From Robiginitomaculum sp. (lineage in GTDB: Bacteria > Pseudomonadota > Alphaproteobacteria > Caulobacterales > Maricaulaceae), in the NCBI GenBank assembly GCA_015485155.1, contig WFUF01000025.1, positions 248,001 to 312,000 of the forward strand: DNA of 64,000 nucleotides, given 5' to 3'. Under the pieces are notes generated by a model that did not search any database, was not told where the DNA came from, and was given only the letters and a program-made list of their open reading frames with translations. A program made the position numbers and the translations under genes. How positions within the stretch are numbered: the first letter of the stretch is position 1; every line of letters starts with the position of its first letter. Positions 18,192 through 29,350 of the stretch are shown here, piece by piece.

Positions 18192-18660
18192 GTCTGGTAT
18201 TTCTAATTTGGCTCAATTTTGCTCGCTTAAATGGGCAAAGCCAATCGGATTTGGGTTTGGTTTGATCATGCTCCTTGTTTGGATTGGCAGTCCGGCTGTT
18301 GCCAGTGCTTTGGGCGAGCGTGAGCGGGACTTGATTGCGGCGGCAGCTATTTACACCTCTATCAGTTTTTCAGAAGAGAACCGCCATGCCCGCCGCAAAG
18401 CTCTACCCTTAAGTGAGGAACAATATCAACGTCTGGATAAATTACTGCCACCAAGGTTTCAGGCCTGTATGGAGGGCGGTTTTGCTGTTGCCTTTCCGAC
18501 TAAAAAACAGGCTAGAACCTTGCGGCTTTTAATGCAGAGCATAATCGACAGTTCAGTGCCGGAACCCGAAAATGCCCAATCGGTTGTCTTTGGTTTTAAG
18601 GCAACAAACCAATGGTGCAGTAGCCGAATCCCTCTGTGGACATCGGCAATTTTAAGCTGA
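18184..18660 (+). CDS. Hypothetical protein
   Basis: 158 aa overlapping the folD 3' end by 8 nt, with N-terminal hydrophobic segment. Confidence 0.5.
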   Translation: MFKSGISNLAQFCSLKWAKPIGFGFGLIMLLVWIGSPAVASALGERERDLIAAAAIYTSISFSEENRHARRKALPLSEEQYQRLDKLLPPRFQACMEGGFAVAFPTKKQARTLRLLMQSIIDSSVPEPENAQSVVFGFKATNQWCSSRIPLWTSAILS

Positions 18661-18948
18661 CTGGCGTATTTTTCAGCTAGATGGTGAATTTGCGGCACGG
18701 GCTGGATTTGCAACAATCCCTGCACGCTCATATTGCGCACTATTATTCTTATCAGTAAATTCAATAAGTTAGCTTTAATTATTGATAAAAACACTAATGC
18801 ACCCTAGTGGTATATTAGGGTGGCATAATATACACCTCACGAACTATTTCATTTTTTCCTTGCCTTTTTGCTCAATCCTTCTTTGGCTTATGGGGTCAAG
18901 CATGAGGAATACATGCACGTTTTCATTCGCAAATAGGGGAGTACTCTT

Positions 18949-19266
18949 ATGTCTATCGCAAAAATTCTATGGATTGTCAGTTTTCTGGCAGCGATATTGT
19001 TTTCTTTCATGAATGATTTTCAGTATGCAGCGCTGATTTTGGCTTTGCTTGGGCTGGTCTCGGGCTGGTTCGTTGATGTGGATCATCGGCGCGGTTTAAT
19101 TATTGCCGCCATATTCTTATTGGTTGCAGGTGGCGCCAGTGCCTGGGGGTCTATTCCGACGCTTGGTGAATATTTTAACGGCATATTCACAGCCTATGGC
19201 TCGGTATTGGCTGCAGCATCGCTTACAGCGATCCTGAAAACTACATGGGAACGTCTAAAGCCGTAA
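18949..19266 (+). CDS. Hypothetical small membrane protein
   Basis: 105 aa with several TM segments; preceded by GGGGAG RBS-like sequence; followed by a terminator hairpin. Confidence 0.6.
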   Translation: MSIAKILWIVSFLAAILFSFMNDFQYAALILALLGLVSGWFVDVDHRRGLIIAAIFLLVAGGASAWGSIPTLGEYFNGIFTAYGSVLAAASLTAILKTTWERLKP

Positions 19267-19307
19267 AACAGCTTAAAAGATACAATTGCTAGGTTTAGCT
19301 CAACACA

Positions 19308-19342
19308 GGCCCTCGCACCAAATTTGTTGCGGGGGTCTTTTG
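19308..19342 (+). terminator. Rho-independent terminator
   Basis: CCCTCGCACCAAATTTGTTGCGGGGG hairpin followed by TCTTTT. Confidence 0.5.
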
Positions 19343-19351
19343 ATTCTAAAA

Positions 19352-20149
19352 TTAAACTTCAGCAAATGGGCGTAATATTGCTAATGCCTGTTGATGCAGA
19401 AGATTGTCACCGGTGGCAATAATCTGTCCGCCTTTGGCGGCGCTTTCTCCGCGCCAATTGGTAATTTGTCCCCCGGAAGCTGCAATCAACGGGATCAAGG
19501 CAGCAATATCATATTCCTGCAAACCTGATTCAATTACCAGATCAATTGTGCCCAAAGCCAAAGCGCAATAAGCATAACAATCAAGACCATAACGTTGCAG
19601 CCTTGAGCCGGTGCGTATTTGTTCAAAGCCGGCAGTTTCTTTTTCACAAAACAGGTAGGGATCAGTAGTGGCAATAGTGGCTTTTGAAAGCTCAGCGCAC
19701 GGGCGGGTTCTAATGATTTTTTGCTCTTTATCGTGATGCAAAGCCGCCTTGTCCGCATAACCGATAAACCGCTCCCTGGTAAATGGCTGATCCATCAGAC
19801 CCAAAACTGGCTCGCCTTCATATAATAAGGCGATCAATATTCCCCAGACCGGCAAGCCGGAAATATAGGCCCGGGTACCGTCAATCGGATCAATCACCCA
19901 CACCCATGGTGAACGGGCCGGTTTTTCACCAAACTCTTCACCGCGGATACCGTGATCAGGATAGGTTTCTTCGATCTGCGTCCGTATGATTTTCTCAACT
20001 TGCTTGTCGGCCTGTGTCACCGGATCAAATCCGCCGGCAGACAGCTTGTTTTCAATATCAGGATGATGGCGAAACCATTGCATGGTAGGCTCTCTGGCCT
20101 TTTCTGCCAGATGGGAGGCAAAATACTCATACTCTTTTAGCTCATTCAT
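19352..20149 (-). CDS. Inositol monophosphatase family / histidinol-phosphatase-like protein
   Basis: IRGEEFGEKPARSPWVWVIDPIDGTRAYISGLPVWG metal-binding motif. Confidence 0.88.
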   Translation of the reverse strand: MNELKEYEYFASHLAEKAREPTMQWFRHHPDIENKLSAGGFDPVTQADKQVEKIIRTQIEETYPDHGIRGEEFGEKPARSPWVWVIDPIDGTRAYISGLPVWGILIALLYEGEPVLGLMDQPFTRERFIGYADKAALHHDKEQKIIRTRPCAELSKATIATTDPYLFCEKETAGFEQIRTGSRLQRYGLDCYAYCALALGTIDLVIESGLQEYDIAALIPLIAASGGQITNWRGESAAKGGQIIATGDNLLHQQALAILRPFAEV

Positions 20150-20216
20150 AATTTTTGCCGGGTTTATAAAGGTTTTAAAGTCAGGGGTTCATAGCCTGCC
20201 AGTGAGCACACGCCAA

Positions 20217-21362
20217 TCACTCATCAGGCTCTATTCGCAATAATAGCCCGCTATCGGTCAGGATATACAAAAGCTGGTCAGGGCCAAGCACCACATGGCG
20301 AATACGCTGGCCAAGTTCGTTTAATAATTCTTCTTGTTCTGTGACTATTGTACCATTTAGTTTTACGCGTCGAAGATGCTTTGCAGCCAGCGCTCCGGAA
20401 AATAAGTCACCCTGCCAGCGGGGAAACTTTTCGCCCCTGTAAAAAGTCAAACCTGAGGGTGCGATTGATGGTGTCCAGTGTAAAACCGGATCTATCATGC
20501 CGGGTAGGGAAGAGAATTCAGAAATAACCCTCCCTGAATAACCCCGACCATGAGTGGCTTTGGGCCAACCATAATTCCCGCCTTTGCTGATAATGTTAAT
20601 TTCATCTCCGCCCTTAGGCCCGTGCTCGCTTTGCCAAAGAGCACCAGTTTTCGGGTGCAGAGCCAGTCCTTGCGGATTGCGATGACCAAAACTCCAGACC
20701 TCAGGTGCACCGGATACCCCATCAGCAAAAGGGTTATCATCGGGTATGGAGCCATTAGCGTTCAGTCGGACAATGGCCCCAAAATGGTTTTTTGGGTTTT
20801 GTGCCTGCTTGCTCCAGCTAAACCCATCTCCAATTGAGGCATATAAATAACCATCGCGATCAAAAACCAGCCGGGAGCCAAAGTGCGCCCCGCCGCTTTT
20901 TTCGTCGGTATTGGCCTGAAAAATTATTTGCAGGTCATTAAAATAGTCCTCTTGTAACCGGGCGCGGGCAATGCTGGTGTGGTTTTGTTTTCGTGTGCCC
21001 TCAGAATAGCTGATATACACCCACGGATCGGTGGCAAAATCCGGCGATAAGGCAATATCCAGCAAGCCGCCCTGGCCCAGAACCAATGGCTGTGGCCCGC
21101 CGCTTATCTGGTTAACCGTGCCGCTTTGCATGGAAACCTTAACAATACCACCGGTTTTTTGAGTAATAAGTGCATCCCCGTCAGGCAAAAACACCAACCC
21201 CCAGGGGGACTCTAGTTGATCGGTGATCTGCACCAGTTTTATATTTCCATGTTTGGTTTCTTCCTGATGGATAATGGCAAATGGCGCAGCTTTGGCCTGT
21301 AGATCTCCCATGCCAAAGAAAACCAGCAGGGTATAGAAAACACTAGGATAAAAAAACCTCAT
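20217..21362 (-). CDS. PQQ-dependent sugar dehydrogenase (glucose/sorbosone dehydrogenase family)
   Basis: SPWGLVFLPDGDALITQKTGGI, GLLDIALSPDF, GHRNPQGLALHPKTGALWQSEHGPKGGDEIN. Confidence 0.9.
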   Translation of the reverse strand: MRFFYPSVFYTLLVFFGMGDLQAKAAPFAIIHQEETKHGNIKLVQITDQLESPWGLVFLPDGDALITQKTGGIVKVSMQSGTVNQISGGPQPLVLGQGGLLDIALSPDFATDPWVYISYSEGTRKQNHTSIARARLQEDYFNDLQIIFQANTDEKSGGAHFGSRLVFDRDGYLYASIGDGFSWSKQAQNPKNHFGAIVRLNANGSIPDDNPFADGVSGAPEVWSFGHRNPQGLALHPKTGALWQSEHGPKGGDEINIISKGGNYGWPKATHGRGYSGRVISEFSSLPGMIDPVLHWTPSIAPSGLTFYRGEKFPRWQGDLFSGALAAKHLRRVKLNGTIVTEQEELLNELGQRIRHVVLGPDQLLYILTDSGLLLRIEPDE

Positions 21363-22516
21363 CAGGAACCAGTTTTTATTTGCGGAATGGGGCTTTTTAT
21401 CATGCCGGGCTTCTCTTCCTCGCTGACAGCTACGTCAACAGCGTTGATTTTTGTGGCTCGGGCATCAATTTTACCGGTCGAGGTCAATATGTCGTCAATA
21501 TCACCCTCAACCTGTTTGAAATGGCGATCAAGCTTTCTTGTGCGCTCATCAAGTCTTCGTACATCCTCCATCATGGTCATGACTTCTTTTTGGATCAAAT
21601 GAGCCTGCTCGCGCATTCTGGCATCTTTCATCAGCGATGAAATAGTAAGCATGGTCGCCATAAATGTCGTAGGCGAGACGATCATTACTTTAGACTTAAA
21701 TGCCGATGTAATCAAATCAGGGAAATGCGCATGCAGATCAGCATAAATGGCTTCTGAAGGTAAAAATAACAGGGCCGTATCTGTGGTTTCTCCCGGCAGG
21801 ATATATTTATCGGCAATATCCTTAATGTGCTTTCTTACATCTTTTCGTAATCCGGAAGCCGCCGATTTGGCAAAGCCCTCATCACTGGCGTCTTGTAGAG
21901 CCCTCCAGCTTTCCAGCGGGAATTTAGCATCTACGGCTATGCCTTCTTTGCTGTTGGGCAAACGTATCAGGCAATCAACCCTTCTGCCATTACTCAATGT
22001 TGTCTGAAAAGAATAGGCGCTGGGTGGCAGGCTGTCTTCAACCATGTCCTGCATGCGCATTTCGCCAAATTGTCCACGGCTTTGCTTGTTGGATAAAATG
22101 CCTTGCAGCGAGTTCACTTCCTGCCCCAACATTTCGATATTTTTTTGTGCCCGATCAATAATAGCCAGCCGTTCGCCAAGGCTTTTAAGGTTTTCATGGG
22201 TTTTTTCGCGAGTTTCAGCCAAACCATCACCAAGGCGCTTACCCATGGATTCCAAGCGTTCATCCATATTGCGCCGGATCTCGTTCTGTCCGGACTGTGT
22301 GGTTTCATGCATGGAGGCGAATGTTCCTTCCATACGCGCCTGATTTTCAGCAAGTCGCAATAATTGCTCTTTTAACAGGGCTTCAGTTTTGGAAGTTTTG
22401 TGTATAAACATCCAGCCGGCAAGTATGATTGCAATCAATACAAGCGTGACAGCGGCAAATACGGGATCAGTGTTCATTAATTGTTCTTGCATGTGGCTGT
22501 TATAACTGATTCGCAA
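21362..22516 (-). CDS. rmuC: DNA recombination protein RmuC
   Basis: [66 protein letters not shown]. Confidence 0.9.
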   Translation of the reverse strand: MRISYNSHMQEQLMNTDPVFAAVTLVLIAIILAGWMFIHKTSKTEALLKEQLLRLAENQARMEGTFASMHETTQSGQNEIRRNMDERLESMGKRLGDGLAETREKTHENLKSLGERLAIIDRAQKNIEMLGQEVNSLQGILSNKQSRGQFGEMRMQDMVEDSLPPSAYSFQTTLSNGRRVDCLIRLPNSKEGIAVDAKFPLESWRALQDASDEGFAKSAASGLRKDVRKHIKDIADKYILPGETTDTALLFLPSEAIYADLHAHFPDLITSAFKSKVMIVSPTTFMATMLTISSLMKDARMREQAHLIQKEVMTMMEDVRRLDERTRKLDRHFKQVEGDIDDILTSTGKIDARATKINAVDVAVSEEEKPGMIKSPIPQIKTGS

Positions 22517-22564
22517 GCTCTGGCTAATCTTGACGAAACCCTTTCACCAACCCAGATTGTAGAA

Positions 22565-23092
22565 ATGAGCATCAAACAGATATTAACCGTACCTAATCCT
22601 GTCTTAAAACAGGTATCTCGTCCCGTTGAAAATGTGACCGATGATACCCGTAAACTGATGGATGATATGTTACAGACCATGTATGCTGCGCCTGGTATTG
22701 GGCTGGCGGCCATTCAAATCGGCATTCCTTTGCGGGTAATTGTCATGGATCTGGCAGGTGAGGATGAGAAACCGGCACCCAGATATTTTGTCAATCCGGA
22801 AATAATCGAGGACGTAGAAGAATTAAAAGCATGGGAAGAGGGCTGCTTGTCGGTGCCGGACTTTTATGAAGAGGTGGAGCGCCCTGAACGGGTAAAATTA
22901 AGATATTTGAATTATTATGGCGAGGAAGTGGTTGAATGGGCCGAAGGCATGTATGCCACCTGTATTCAGCATGAAATGGATCACTTAAACGGCGTACTTT
23001 TCATTGATCATCTGTCCCGGCTAAAGCGCCAGCGGGCAATTCGCAAGGTAAAAAAGGCTGCACGGGACAAGCAATTGGAAACAAGCGAGTAA
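22565..23092 (+). CDS. def: Peptide deformylase
   Basis: [45 protein letters not shown]. Confidence 0.95.
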   Translation: MSIKQILTVPNPVLKQVSRPVENVTDDTRKLMDDMLQTMYAAPGIGLAAIQIGIPLRVIVMDLAGEDEKPAPRYFVNPEIIEDVEELKAWEEGCLSVPDFYEEVERPERVKLRYLNYYGEEVVEWAEGMYATCIQHEMDHLNGVLFIDHLSRLKRQRAIRKVKKAARDKQLETSE

Positions 23093-24024
23093 TGAGCTTG
23101 CGTATTGCCTTCTTTGGCACCCCGGAATTTGCAGCCACTACTTTGGCAGCGTTAATTGCTTCTGATCATGAGATTGTCTGCGTTTATACACGAAAGCCAA
23201 AACCAGCGGGCCGGGGCAAGAGCTTGCAAAAAACCCCTGTTCATCAAATGGCAGAAGCCTTTGGTATTGAAGTGAGAACTCCAGAAACCCTGCGTGACAA
23301 GGGTGTGCAGACAGAATTTGCAGCCCTGAAGCTGGATCTGGCAATAGTGGTTGCCTATGGCCTGATTTTACCTGCAGCAATTTTATCAGCTCCGGCAAAG
23401 GGATGTTTTAATTTACATGGCTCGGCACTGCCGCGCTGGCGCGGAGCGGCGCCGATCCAGCGGGCAATAATGGCGGGTGACAGGCAGACGGCCGTACAGG
23501 TAATGCAAATGGATGAAGGGCTGGATACCGGCGATGTACTGCTTTCGGAAACCATAAAGATTTCGGATACCGATACGGCGGGAAGCCTGCATGATGTGAT
23601 GATGAGTGTTGGCGCAGATTTGATGGTTAGGGCGGTATCCGTACTTGAACGTGATGCCTTACTGCCGGTAGCGCAAAACCAAAACGGGATTACCTATGCG
23701 GAAAAAATCGACAAGGCAGAGGCTCGTATTAACTGGAATGTGCCGGGGCCGGAGCTGGATTGCCACATTCGCGGGCTTGCGCCCTTTCCCGGTGCCTGGT
23801 TTGAGATACCGACCCCCAAAGGGCCATTGCGGGTCAAGGCTCTGCTAAGTGAATTTGTTCAGCTTCGGGGCAAGCCCGGTGAAATTCTGGATGAGCAGCT
23901 AACCATTGCTGCCGGTTCTGGAGCTGTGCGTCTGCTTAAGGTGCAACCGGCAGGCAGCAAGCCTCAGGGAGGGAGTGATCTGGTCAGGAGATTTCATCTA
24001 CAATTAGGTGATCAGGTTTTATGA
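23092..24024 (+). CDS. fmt: Methionyl-tRNA formyltransferase
   Basis: [35 protein letters not shown]. Confidence 0.95.
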   Translation: MSLRIAFFGTPEFAATTLAALIASDHEIVCVYTRKPKPAGRGKSLQKTPVHQMAEAFGIEVRTPETLRDKGVQTEFAALKLDLAIVVAYGLILPAAILSAPAKGCFNLHGSALPRWRGAAPIQRAIMAGDRQTAVQVMQMDEGLDTGDVLLSETIKISDTDTAGSLHDVMMSVGADLMVRAVSVLERDALLPVAQNQNGITYAEKIDKAEARINWNVPGPELDCHIRGLAPFPGAWFEIPTPKGPLRVKALLSEFVQLRGKPGEILDEQLTIAAGSGAVRLLKVQPAGSKPQGGSDLVRRFHLQLGDQVL

Positions 24025-24761
24025 CCCGCTATAAATTGACAATAGAATACGATGGCGGCCCGTTTTTTGGCTGGCAGAAACAGGATAATGTGCCAACAGT
24101 GCAAGGAGTTTTGCAACGAGCAGCTACTGCTTTGGATGGATGTCCGGTAATAGTGCAGGGCGCCGGAAGAACCGATGCCGGGGTTCATGCTTTGGCACAA
24201 ATTGCTCATATGGATATGCAGCGCCAGCTTGCGCCGGACAGATTACGTGACGCGCTAAATCATCACTTGCGTCCCAATCCTGTAGCCATATTGCAGGTTG
24301 AGCAGGTCGATGATGAGTTTCATGCTCGGTTCAGCGCCGTAGCCAGACATTATTTATATCGGATTAAATCCCGACGTCCTCCTTTAACTCTGGACAAGGG
24401 AAAGCTCTGGCAAATTCCGCGGCATGTAGATGTTCAGGCGATGGATGAAGCGGCACAGATATTGATCGGTGAGCATGATTTTTCCACCTTTCGTGACAGT
24501 GATTGTCAAGCCAAAAGCCCGATAAAGACACTTGATCGCTGTGATGTGCTGCAAATGGGCGATGAAGTTCAAATAATATGTGAGGCACGCAGTTTTTTGC
24601 ATTCACAAGTGCGCTCCATGGTTGGTTCGCTGATGCAGGTTGGTTTTGGCAAATGGAGCAGGCATGATTTCCTTAAAGCCTTTGAAGCAAAAGATCGCTC
24701 GGCCTGCGGGCCGGTTGCGCCGCCCTTTGGACTGTATTTAACCAGGGTTGTGTATGAATAG
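24021..24761 (+). CDS. truA: tRNA pseudouridine(38-40) synthase
   Basis: [29 protein letters not shown]. Confidence 0.95.
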   Translation: MTRYKLTIEYDGGPFFGWQKQDNVPTVQGVLQRAATALDGCPVIVQGAGRTDAGVHALAQIAHMDMQRQLAPDRLRDALNHHLRPNPVAILQVEQVDDEFHARFSAVARHYLYRIKSRRPPLTLDKGKLWQIPRHVDVQAMDEAAQILIGEHDFSTFRDSDCQAKSPIKTLDRCDVLQMGDEVQIICEARSFLHSQVRSMVGSLMQVGFGKWSRHDFLKAFEAKDRSACGPVAPPFGLYLTRVVYE

Positions 24762-24764
24762 GTC

Positions 24765-26213
24765 CTATGCCAGCGGCAGTTTTATCAGGAATGTCGTGCC
24801 GGTTTCTTTGGTGTTTTCCAGTGTAATATCCCCGCTATTAGAACGGGCCAGTTCACGGGCAATGGCCAAACCAAGTCCAGAGCCGTTTTTGCGGGTGGAG
24901 CCGGCAAATGGCGAAAACAGGTCTTTTTGTACTGACCTGGCAATACCCGGGCCGGTATCTGTAATGCGTAATTCAACAGTGTTCTCAACAACAGTAATGT
25001 GCGTGGTTAACTTCCCGGAGCCGCCCATGGCTTGAGTAGCATTGCGCAATAAATTCACCAAAATCCGATATAAATGATCAGGGTCAACCCGCACGTCAAT
25101 GTCACGGCTAATCTTGTTGCTCCACTGCACCTGACAGTGTTCGGCTGGGCATGCATCCTGCCAGGCATCTTCAACCGCCAGGTATAAAGACAGGGTTTGT
25201 GGTAGTGGCTCCGGTTCAGTTGAGCGGCCATATTCAAGAGTATTTTGGCTTAAAGCCACCCCGCGATCAATGGAACGAACCAGCCGCTCTCCCATTTTAC
25301 GAATGGCCGGATCTTTGGAATTGGCCAGACGATCAGAAATGAGTTGGGCGCTGGTCAGGATGTTTCGCATATCATGATTGATTTTGGCAACAGCTTCACC
25401 AAGGTCGGCCAGACGGGCCTTTTGCTGCAAGGCCTGCAATACCTCGCCCTGTAGCAAGGCCAGATCATCTTCTACAGCCCCGATTTCATCGGGACGACCA
25501 GAAGGAGTAATAATTCTGGTTGGGTCATCAGGGGCTTTGCGGAATTTGGTCATTTCCAGTGATAAACGATGCATGGGGCGCACCAATACATAGAGCAATG
25601 CGCCATAAATCAGCGCTCCAGCCAGAATTGATATGGCCAAAGACAGCCAAAAGGTGCGGATGGAGAAAGCCAGCAACTCTTTGCGCAAGTCGGCCTCAAG
25701 TACCATAACCTCCAGAAAATTATTTTCATCTGATCCCATATGGTCGATTACCCGCAAATAAGCAGGTTGTCGCAACAACAAAGAATCACACGTGCCAATC
25801 AGGCTTTGGGATAACGACAGTGAGCGTAAATCAACCAGCACATTTTCCCCCGGCTCTAATGGTGCTGGTAAGACAATCTCACTTATTCCATCGCGGTTTA
25901 TCCGAACGGCTTTAATACCTGCGGTTTCCAGCATTTGTCTGGCTACATCTTCTGATACCATCATGTCCTGAGCGGCCTCAACTCCTATAACCACCAATCG
26001 CGCCGCTTGTACCCTGTCTTGCAACCATTGAGTTCTAAATTGTGCTGCCGATGGTAAGAAGATGGTAATTTCAGCCAGCATCACAAACAGAACTGTTAGC
26101 CCTAGCAATTGCATGCTCAAGGAAACCCGAATCTGCCTGAACGGAGTTTTTGCCGAAGAACGGGATGTATTTGACTTAAGACTCATTTTCACTTGTGCCG
26201 TGATTACACACAT
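24765..26213 (-). CDS. Membrane sensor histidine kinase
   Basis: KINHDMRNILTSAQLI (H box), LVNLLRNATQAM (N box), DTGPGIA, GSGLGLAIARELARSNSGDI. Confidence 0.92.
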   Translation of the reverse strand: MCVITAQVKMSLKSNTSRSSAKTPFRQIRVSLSMQLLGLTVLFVMLAEITIFLPSAAQFRTQWLQDRVQAARLVVIGVEAAQDMMVSEDVARQMLETAGIKAVRINRDGISEIVLPAPLEPGENVLVDLRSLSLSQSLIGTCDSLLLRQPAYLRVIDHMGSDENNFLEVMVLEADLRKELLAFSIRTFWLSLAISILAGALIYGALLYVLVRPMHRLSLEMTKFRKAPDDPTRIITPSGRPDEIGAVEDDLALLQGEVLQALQQKARLADLGEAVAKINHDMRNILTSAQLISDRLANSKDPAIRKMGERLVRSIDRGVALSQNTLEYGRSTEPEPLPQTLSLYLAVEDAWQDACPAEHCQVQWSNKISRDIDVRVDPDHLYRILVNLLRNATQAMGGSGKLTTHITVVENTVELRITDTGPGIARSVQKDLFSPFAGSTRKNGSGLGLAIARELARSNSGDITLENTKETGTTFLIKLPLA

Positions 26214-26355
26214 CCCCTTATCTGCTAGCTGAAAGGTTAGCCGATAAAGTAACTGGTATCAAACACACTAAAATCACCCGGTAACGCTTGACTTGTCCGA
26301 ACTTGCCCCCTAAAACCCGCCGCTCAAAACAAATCCTCGAAATAGGGCTGGTGCC

Positions 26356-26490
26356 ATGAAACGTACATTCCAACCAAGCAAGATCGTGCGCGCGCGGCGT
26401 CATGGTTTTCGCGCAAGAATGGCGACGAAATCCGGGCGTCAAATTCTGTCCCGGCGCAGAAGCCGTGGCCGTAAGGTGCTTAGCGCGTAA
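26356..26490 (+). CDS. rpmH: 50S ribosomal protein L34
   Basis: Short ORF absent from the supplied track: [44 protein letters not shown]; upstream of rnpA. Confidence 0.97.
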   Translation: MKRTFQPSKIVRARRHGFRARMATKSGRQILSRRRSRGRKVLSA

Positions 26491-26510
26491 TCGCCTTTGC
26501 AAGTCTGCTG

Positions 26511-26861
26511 ATGGCGAAAACACGCCTGACCCAACGCAAACAGTTTTTATACGTGGCCAAGGGTGCGTATGCGGCCAAGTCTGCGCTTGTGGTGCAGGCT
26601 AGGAAGGCTGACCCGGCACATGAGGGTATCAGGGCAGGTTTTACTGCAACAAAAAAAACCGGAAATGCAGTACGCAGAAATCGTGCCAAAAGACGATTGC
26701 GCGCAGTAAGTCATATCTTGTTGGAGAGTTTGGGCAGGCCGGGCTGGGACTATGTTTTTATTGCACGAAACAACACAGCCGATATCAAATGGAACCAATT
26801 GCTTGACGAGGCGAAAGCTGCATTGCTAAGCCTCCGCCATAAAACAAAATGTAATCAGTAG
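26511..26861 (+). CDS. rnpA: Ribonuclease P protein component
   Basis: GFTATKKTGNAVRRNRAKRRLRAV motif, between rpmH and yidC. Confidence 0.93.
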   Translation: MAKTRLTQRKQFLYVAKGAYAAKSALVVQARKADPAHEGIRAGFTATKKTGNAVRRNRAKRRLRAVSHILLESLGRPGWDYVFIARNNTADIKWNQLLDEAKAALLSLRHKTKCNQ

Positions 26862-26883
26862 ATAATAAGGAATTTTTCTTAAA

Positions 26884-28677
26884 ATGGGCGATCAAAAAAA
26901 CATGTTTCTAGCCATTGCCTTGGCGCTACTGGTTCTAACAATTTATCAGTTTATGGTGGTGGAGCCTGCAGCACAGCAAAGACGGGCACAGCAACAAATA
27001 GAACAGCAACTAGCTCAACAATCTGCAGCAAATAATCAAACAGCAAAAAAACTTGCCACCCAGATTGCCCAGCAGGCAATGGCTTCTGCTCCTAAAGTCA
27101 TGGTTGATAATGCAACTGTAGACGGATCAATATCAACCTATGGCAGCCGGTTTAATGACTTATCCTTGCGTAAATATCGTGAGGAGCTTGACCCGAACAG
27201 CCCTGAGGTGCGCCTGCTTGATCCGGCATTGGTCAAGGGTGGGGAATTTGCCATGTTCGGCTGGCGGGCAGCAGATGAGGGTGCAAACAATACCTTGCCA
27301 GGGCTGGAGACAGGGTGGACTATAATTGAGGGCGATATGCTTAGCATTGGCTCGCCTGTAACCTTGCGCTATGAAAGCCCAGAAGGTCTTGTTTTTACAC
27401 GACTTATTGAGCTTGACGACCAATATATGTTTACCATTACCGATACGGTTGAAAATACGGGCAATCTTAGCCGTTCTATTCGTCCGTTTGGACAGGTGCG
27501 TAAATATGGTGACCCAACCAGGCTGCCAAAAGACGCAACCCCCATGGATAAGCGTAAACTTCGGGGAAGCTTTGTTTCTCATCAGGGCGTTATCGGCGCG
27601 ATTGATGGCAAAGGGGTTAAATATAATTATAAAAAAATCCGCAAAGGCGGCGGCGTTGATGCTGGTACTGGCGGCTGGATAGGATTTACGTCAAAATACT
27701 GGCTGACAGCCATTATCGCACCGTCTGATGAGGTGCTGGAGTCCAAATCACGGATGTTTCGATCCAGCAGTGGCGAAGATGTTTTTGAGGCCAGCCTGTT
27801 AGGCAGTGCCCGTGAAATAGCACCAGGCACCAAAACGATTGTGCAAATGCGATTGTTTGCCGGAGCCAAGGAAGTTGACATCTTGCAGACATATCAGGAC
27901 AAGCTGGGTATTGTTCGGTTTGACGAAGCTATTGACTGGGGGATGTTTTGGTTCCTGACCCGGCCATATTTCAAAATTCTTGATTGGCTCTATGGAATTG
28001 TGGGTAATTTCGGATTGGCGATTATGGCCTTTACGGTCATGATTAAGGCGGTGTTCTTCCCGCTGGCCAACAAATCATATGAATCAATGGCTCGCATGAA
28101 AGCCCTGCAGCCCAAAATGGAAGAGCTGAAAGGCCAGTTCAAGGATGATCCGCAAAGAATGCAGCAAGAGACCATGGCGTTGTACAAGCGCGAGAAGGTC
28201 AATCCGTTTGGCGGTTGTTTGCCGATTTTAATTCAGATACCGATATTTTTTGCGCTTTATAAGACTCTTTATATTTCTCTTGAAATGCGACATTCACCAT
28301 TTTTTGGCTGGATCAAGGATTTGTCGGAACCAGACCCCACGGCAATCGGCAATTTGTTTGGTCTGATCCCGTGGGATCCTGCTTCGGTACCGTTTCTTGG
28401 GGCGGTGCTGGCTGTTGGTATCTGGCCGCTTTTGATGGGCTTAACCATGGGTGCGCAGCAATTGCTAAACCCGCCAGCGCCAGACCCTATACAGCGTAAG
28501 ATATTTGCGTTCATGCCTGTGGTATTTACCATTTTAATGGCACCATTTGCAGCAGGTCTGGTTATCTACTGGTCATGGAATAATTTCCTGTCCTTGATAC
28601 AACAATATATAATTACGAAAAAGAATGGCGTTGAGACGCCTCTTGATAAATGGCTGGGCGGGAAGAAAGCTGAGTGA
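26884..28677 (+). CDS. yidC: Membrane protein insertase YidC
   Basis: NPFGGCLPILIQIPIFFALYKTLYISLEMRHSPFFGWIKDLS. Confidence 0.96.
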   Translation: MGDQKNMFLAIALALLVLTIYQFMVVEPAAQQRRAQQQIEQQLAQQSAANNQTAKKLATQIAQQAMASAPKVMVDNATVDGSISTYGSRFNDLSLRKYREELDPNSPEVRLLDPALVKGGEFAMFGWRAADEGANNTLPGLETGWTIIEGDMLSIGSPVTLRYESPEGLVFTRLIELDDQYMFTITDTVENTGNLSRSIRPFGQVRKYGDPTRLPKDATPMDKRKLRGSFVSHQGVIGAIDGKGVKYNYKKIRKGGGVDAGTGGWIGFTSKYWLTAIIAPSDEVLESKSRMFRSSSGEDVFEASLLGSAREIAPGTKTIVQMRLFAGAKEVDILQTYQDKLGIVRFDEAIDWGMFWFLTRPYFKILDWLYGIVGNFGLAIMAFTVMIKAVFFPLANKSYESMARMKALQPKMEELKGQFKDDPQRMQQETMALYKREKVNPFGGCLPILIQIPIFFALYKTLYISLEMRHSPFFGWIKDLSEPDPTAIGNLFGLIPWDPASVPFLGAVLAVGIWPLLMGLTMGAQQLLNPPAPDPIQRKIFAFMPVVFTILMAPFAAGLVIYWSWNNFLSLIQQYIITKKNGVETPLDKWLGGKKAE

Positions 28678-29350
28678 CGCACCAAAAAATGGCATTGACG
28701 AAGCAAGGTTAGAAGCGGGCAGATTGCTATTTGCCCGTGAGTGTAAGTTTGTGCTTGGCGCGGTCTCACTAAGTGCCTTGCCTGTCACTGATTTGCCGGA
28801 AGTGGCGTTTGCCGGACGATCAAATGTCGGTAAGTCCTCCCTGTTAAATGCGCTAACCGGGCGCAAATCACTGGCTCGGGCTTCGAACACTCCGGGACGC
28901 ACCCGTGAGCTTAATTTCTTTAACCTTGATGAGCGCCTGATGCTGGTTGATCTGCCAGGCTATGGCTATGCTCGCACCTCGCGCATTACGGTTGAAAAAT
29001 GGACAGCCCTGACACGGGCTTATCTTAAAGGAAGGGCCTCGCTGGCCAGATGCTTTTTGTTGATTGACAGTCGGCATGGCATAAAGCCGATTGATCTGGA
29101 AATTATGGACGAGTTTGATGAGGCTGCTGTAGTGTATCAGATTGTCCTGACCAAAGTTGATAAAATTAAACAGGCAGAACGCGCCAGGACCATAGCCAAA
29201 ACCCAAAAAATTATTGTCAAACGGCCTGCGGCCCACCCGGAAGTTCTTGTTGTTTCTTCGCTAAAGGGCGATGGTATTGCCCTGCTTCGCGCGCATATTG
29301 CCAGTCTTGCGTGCAATGAAGTGCACAAGTCGGAGGAAAGCAAAGAATGA
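28625..29350 (+). CDS. engB: Ribosome biogenesis GTP-binding protein EngB (YihA/YsxC)
   Basis: GRSNVGKSSLLNALTG, NTPGRTRELNFF, DLPGYGYA, LTKVDK; true start may lie downstream of 28625. Confidence 0.92.
   Translation: MALRRLLINGWAGRKLSDAPKNGIDEARLEAGRLLFARECKFVLGAVSLSALPVTDLPEVAFAGRSNVGKSSLLNALTGRKSLARASNTPGRTRELNFFNLDERLMLVDLPGYGYARTSRITVEKWTALTRAYLKGRASLARCFLLIDSRHGIKPIDLEIMDEFDEAAVVYQIVLTKVDKIKQAERARTIAKTQKIIVKRPAAHPEVLVVSSLKGDGIALLRAHIASLACNEVHKSEESKE

Noticed and set aside
18782-19012. 76-aa plus-strand ORF overlapping the small membrane protein start
   Set aside because: It conflicts with the better-supported 18949-19266 frame and lacks a recognizable domain.
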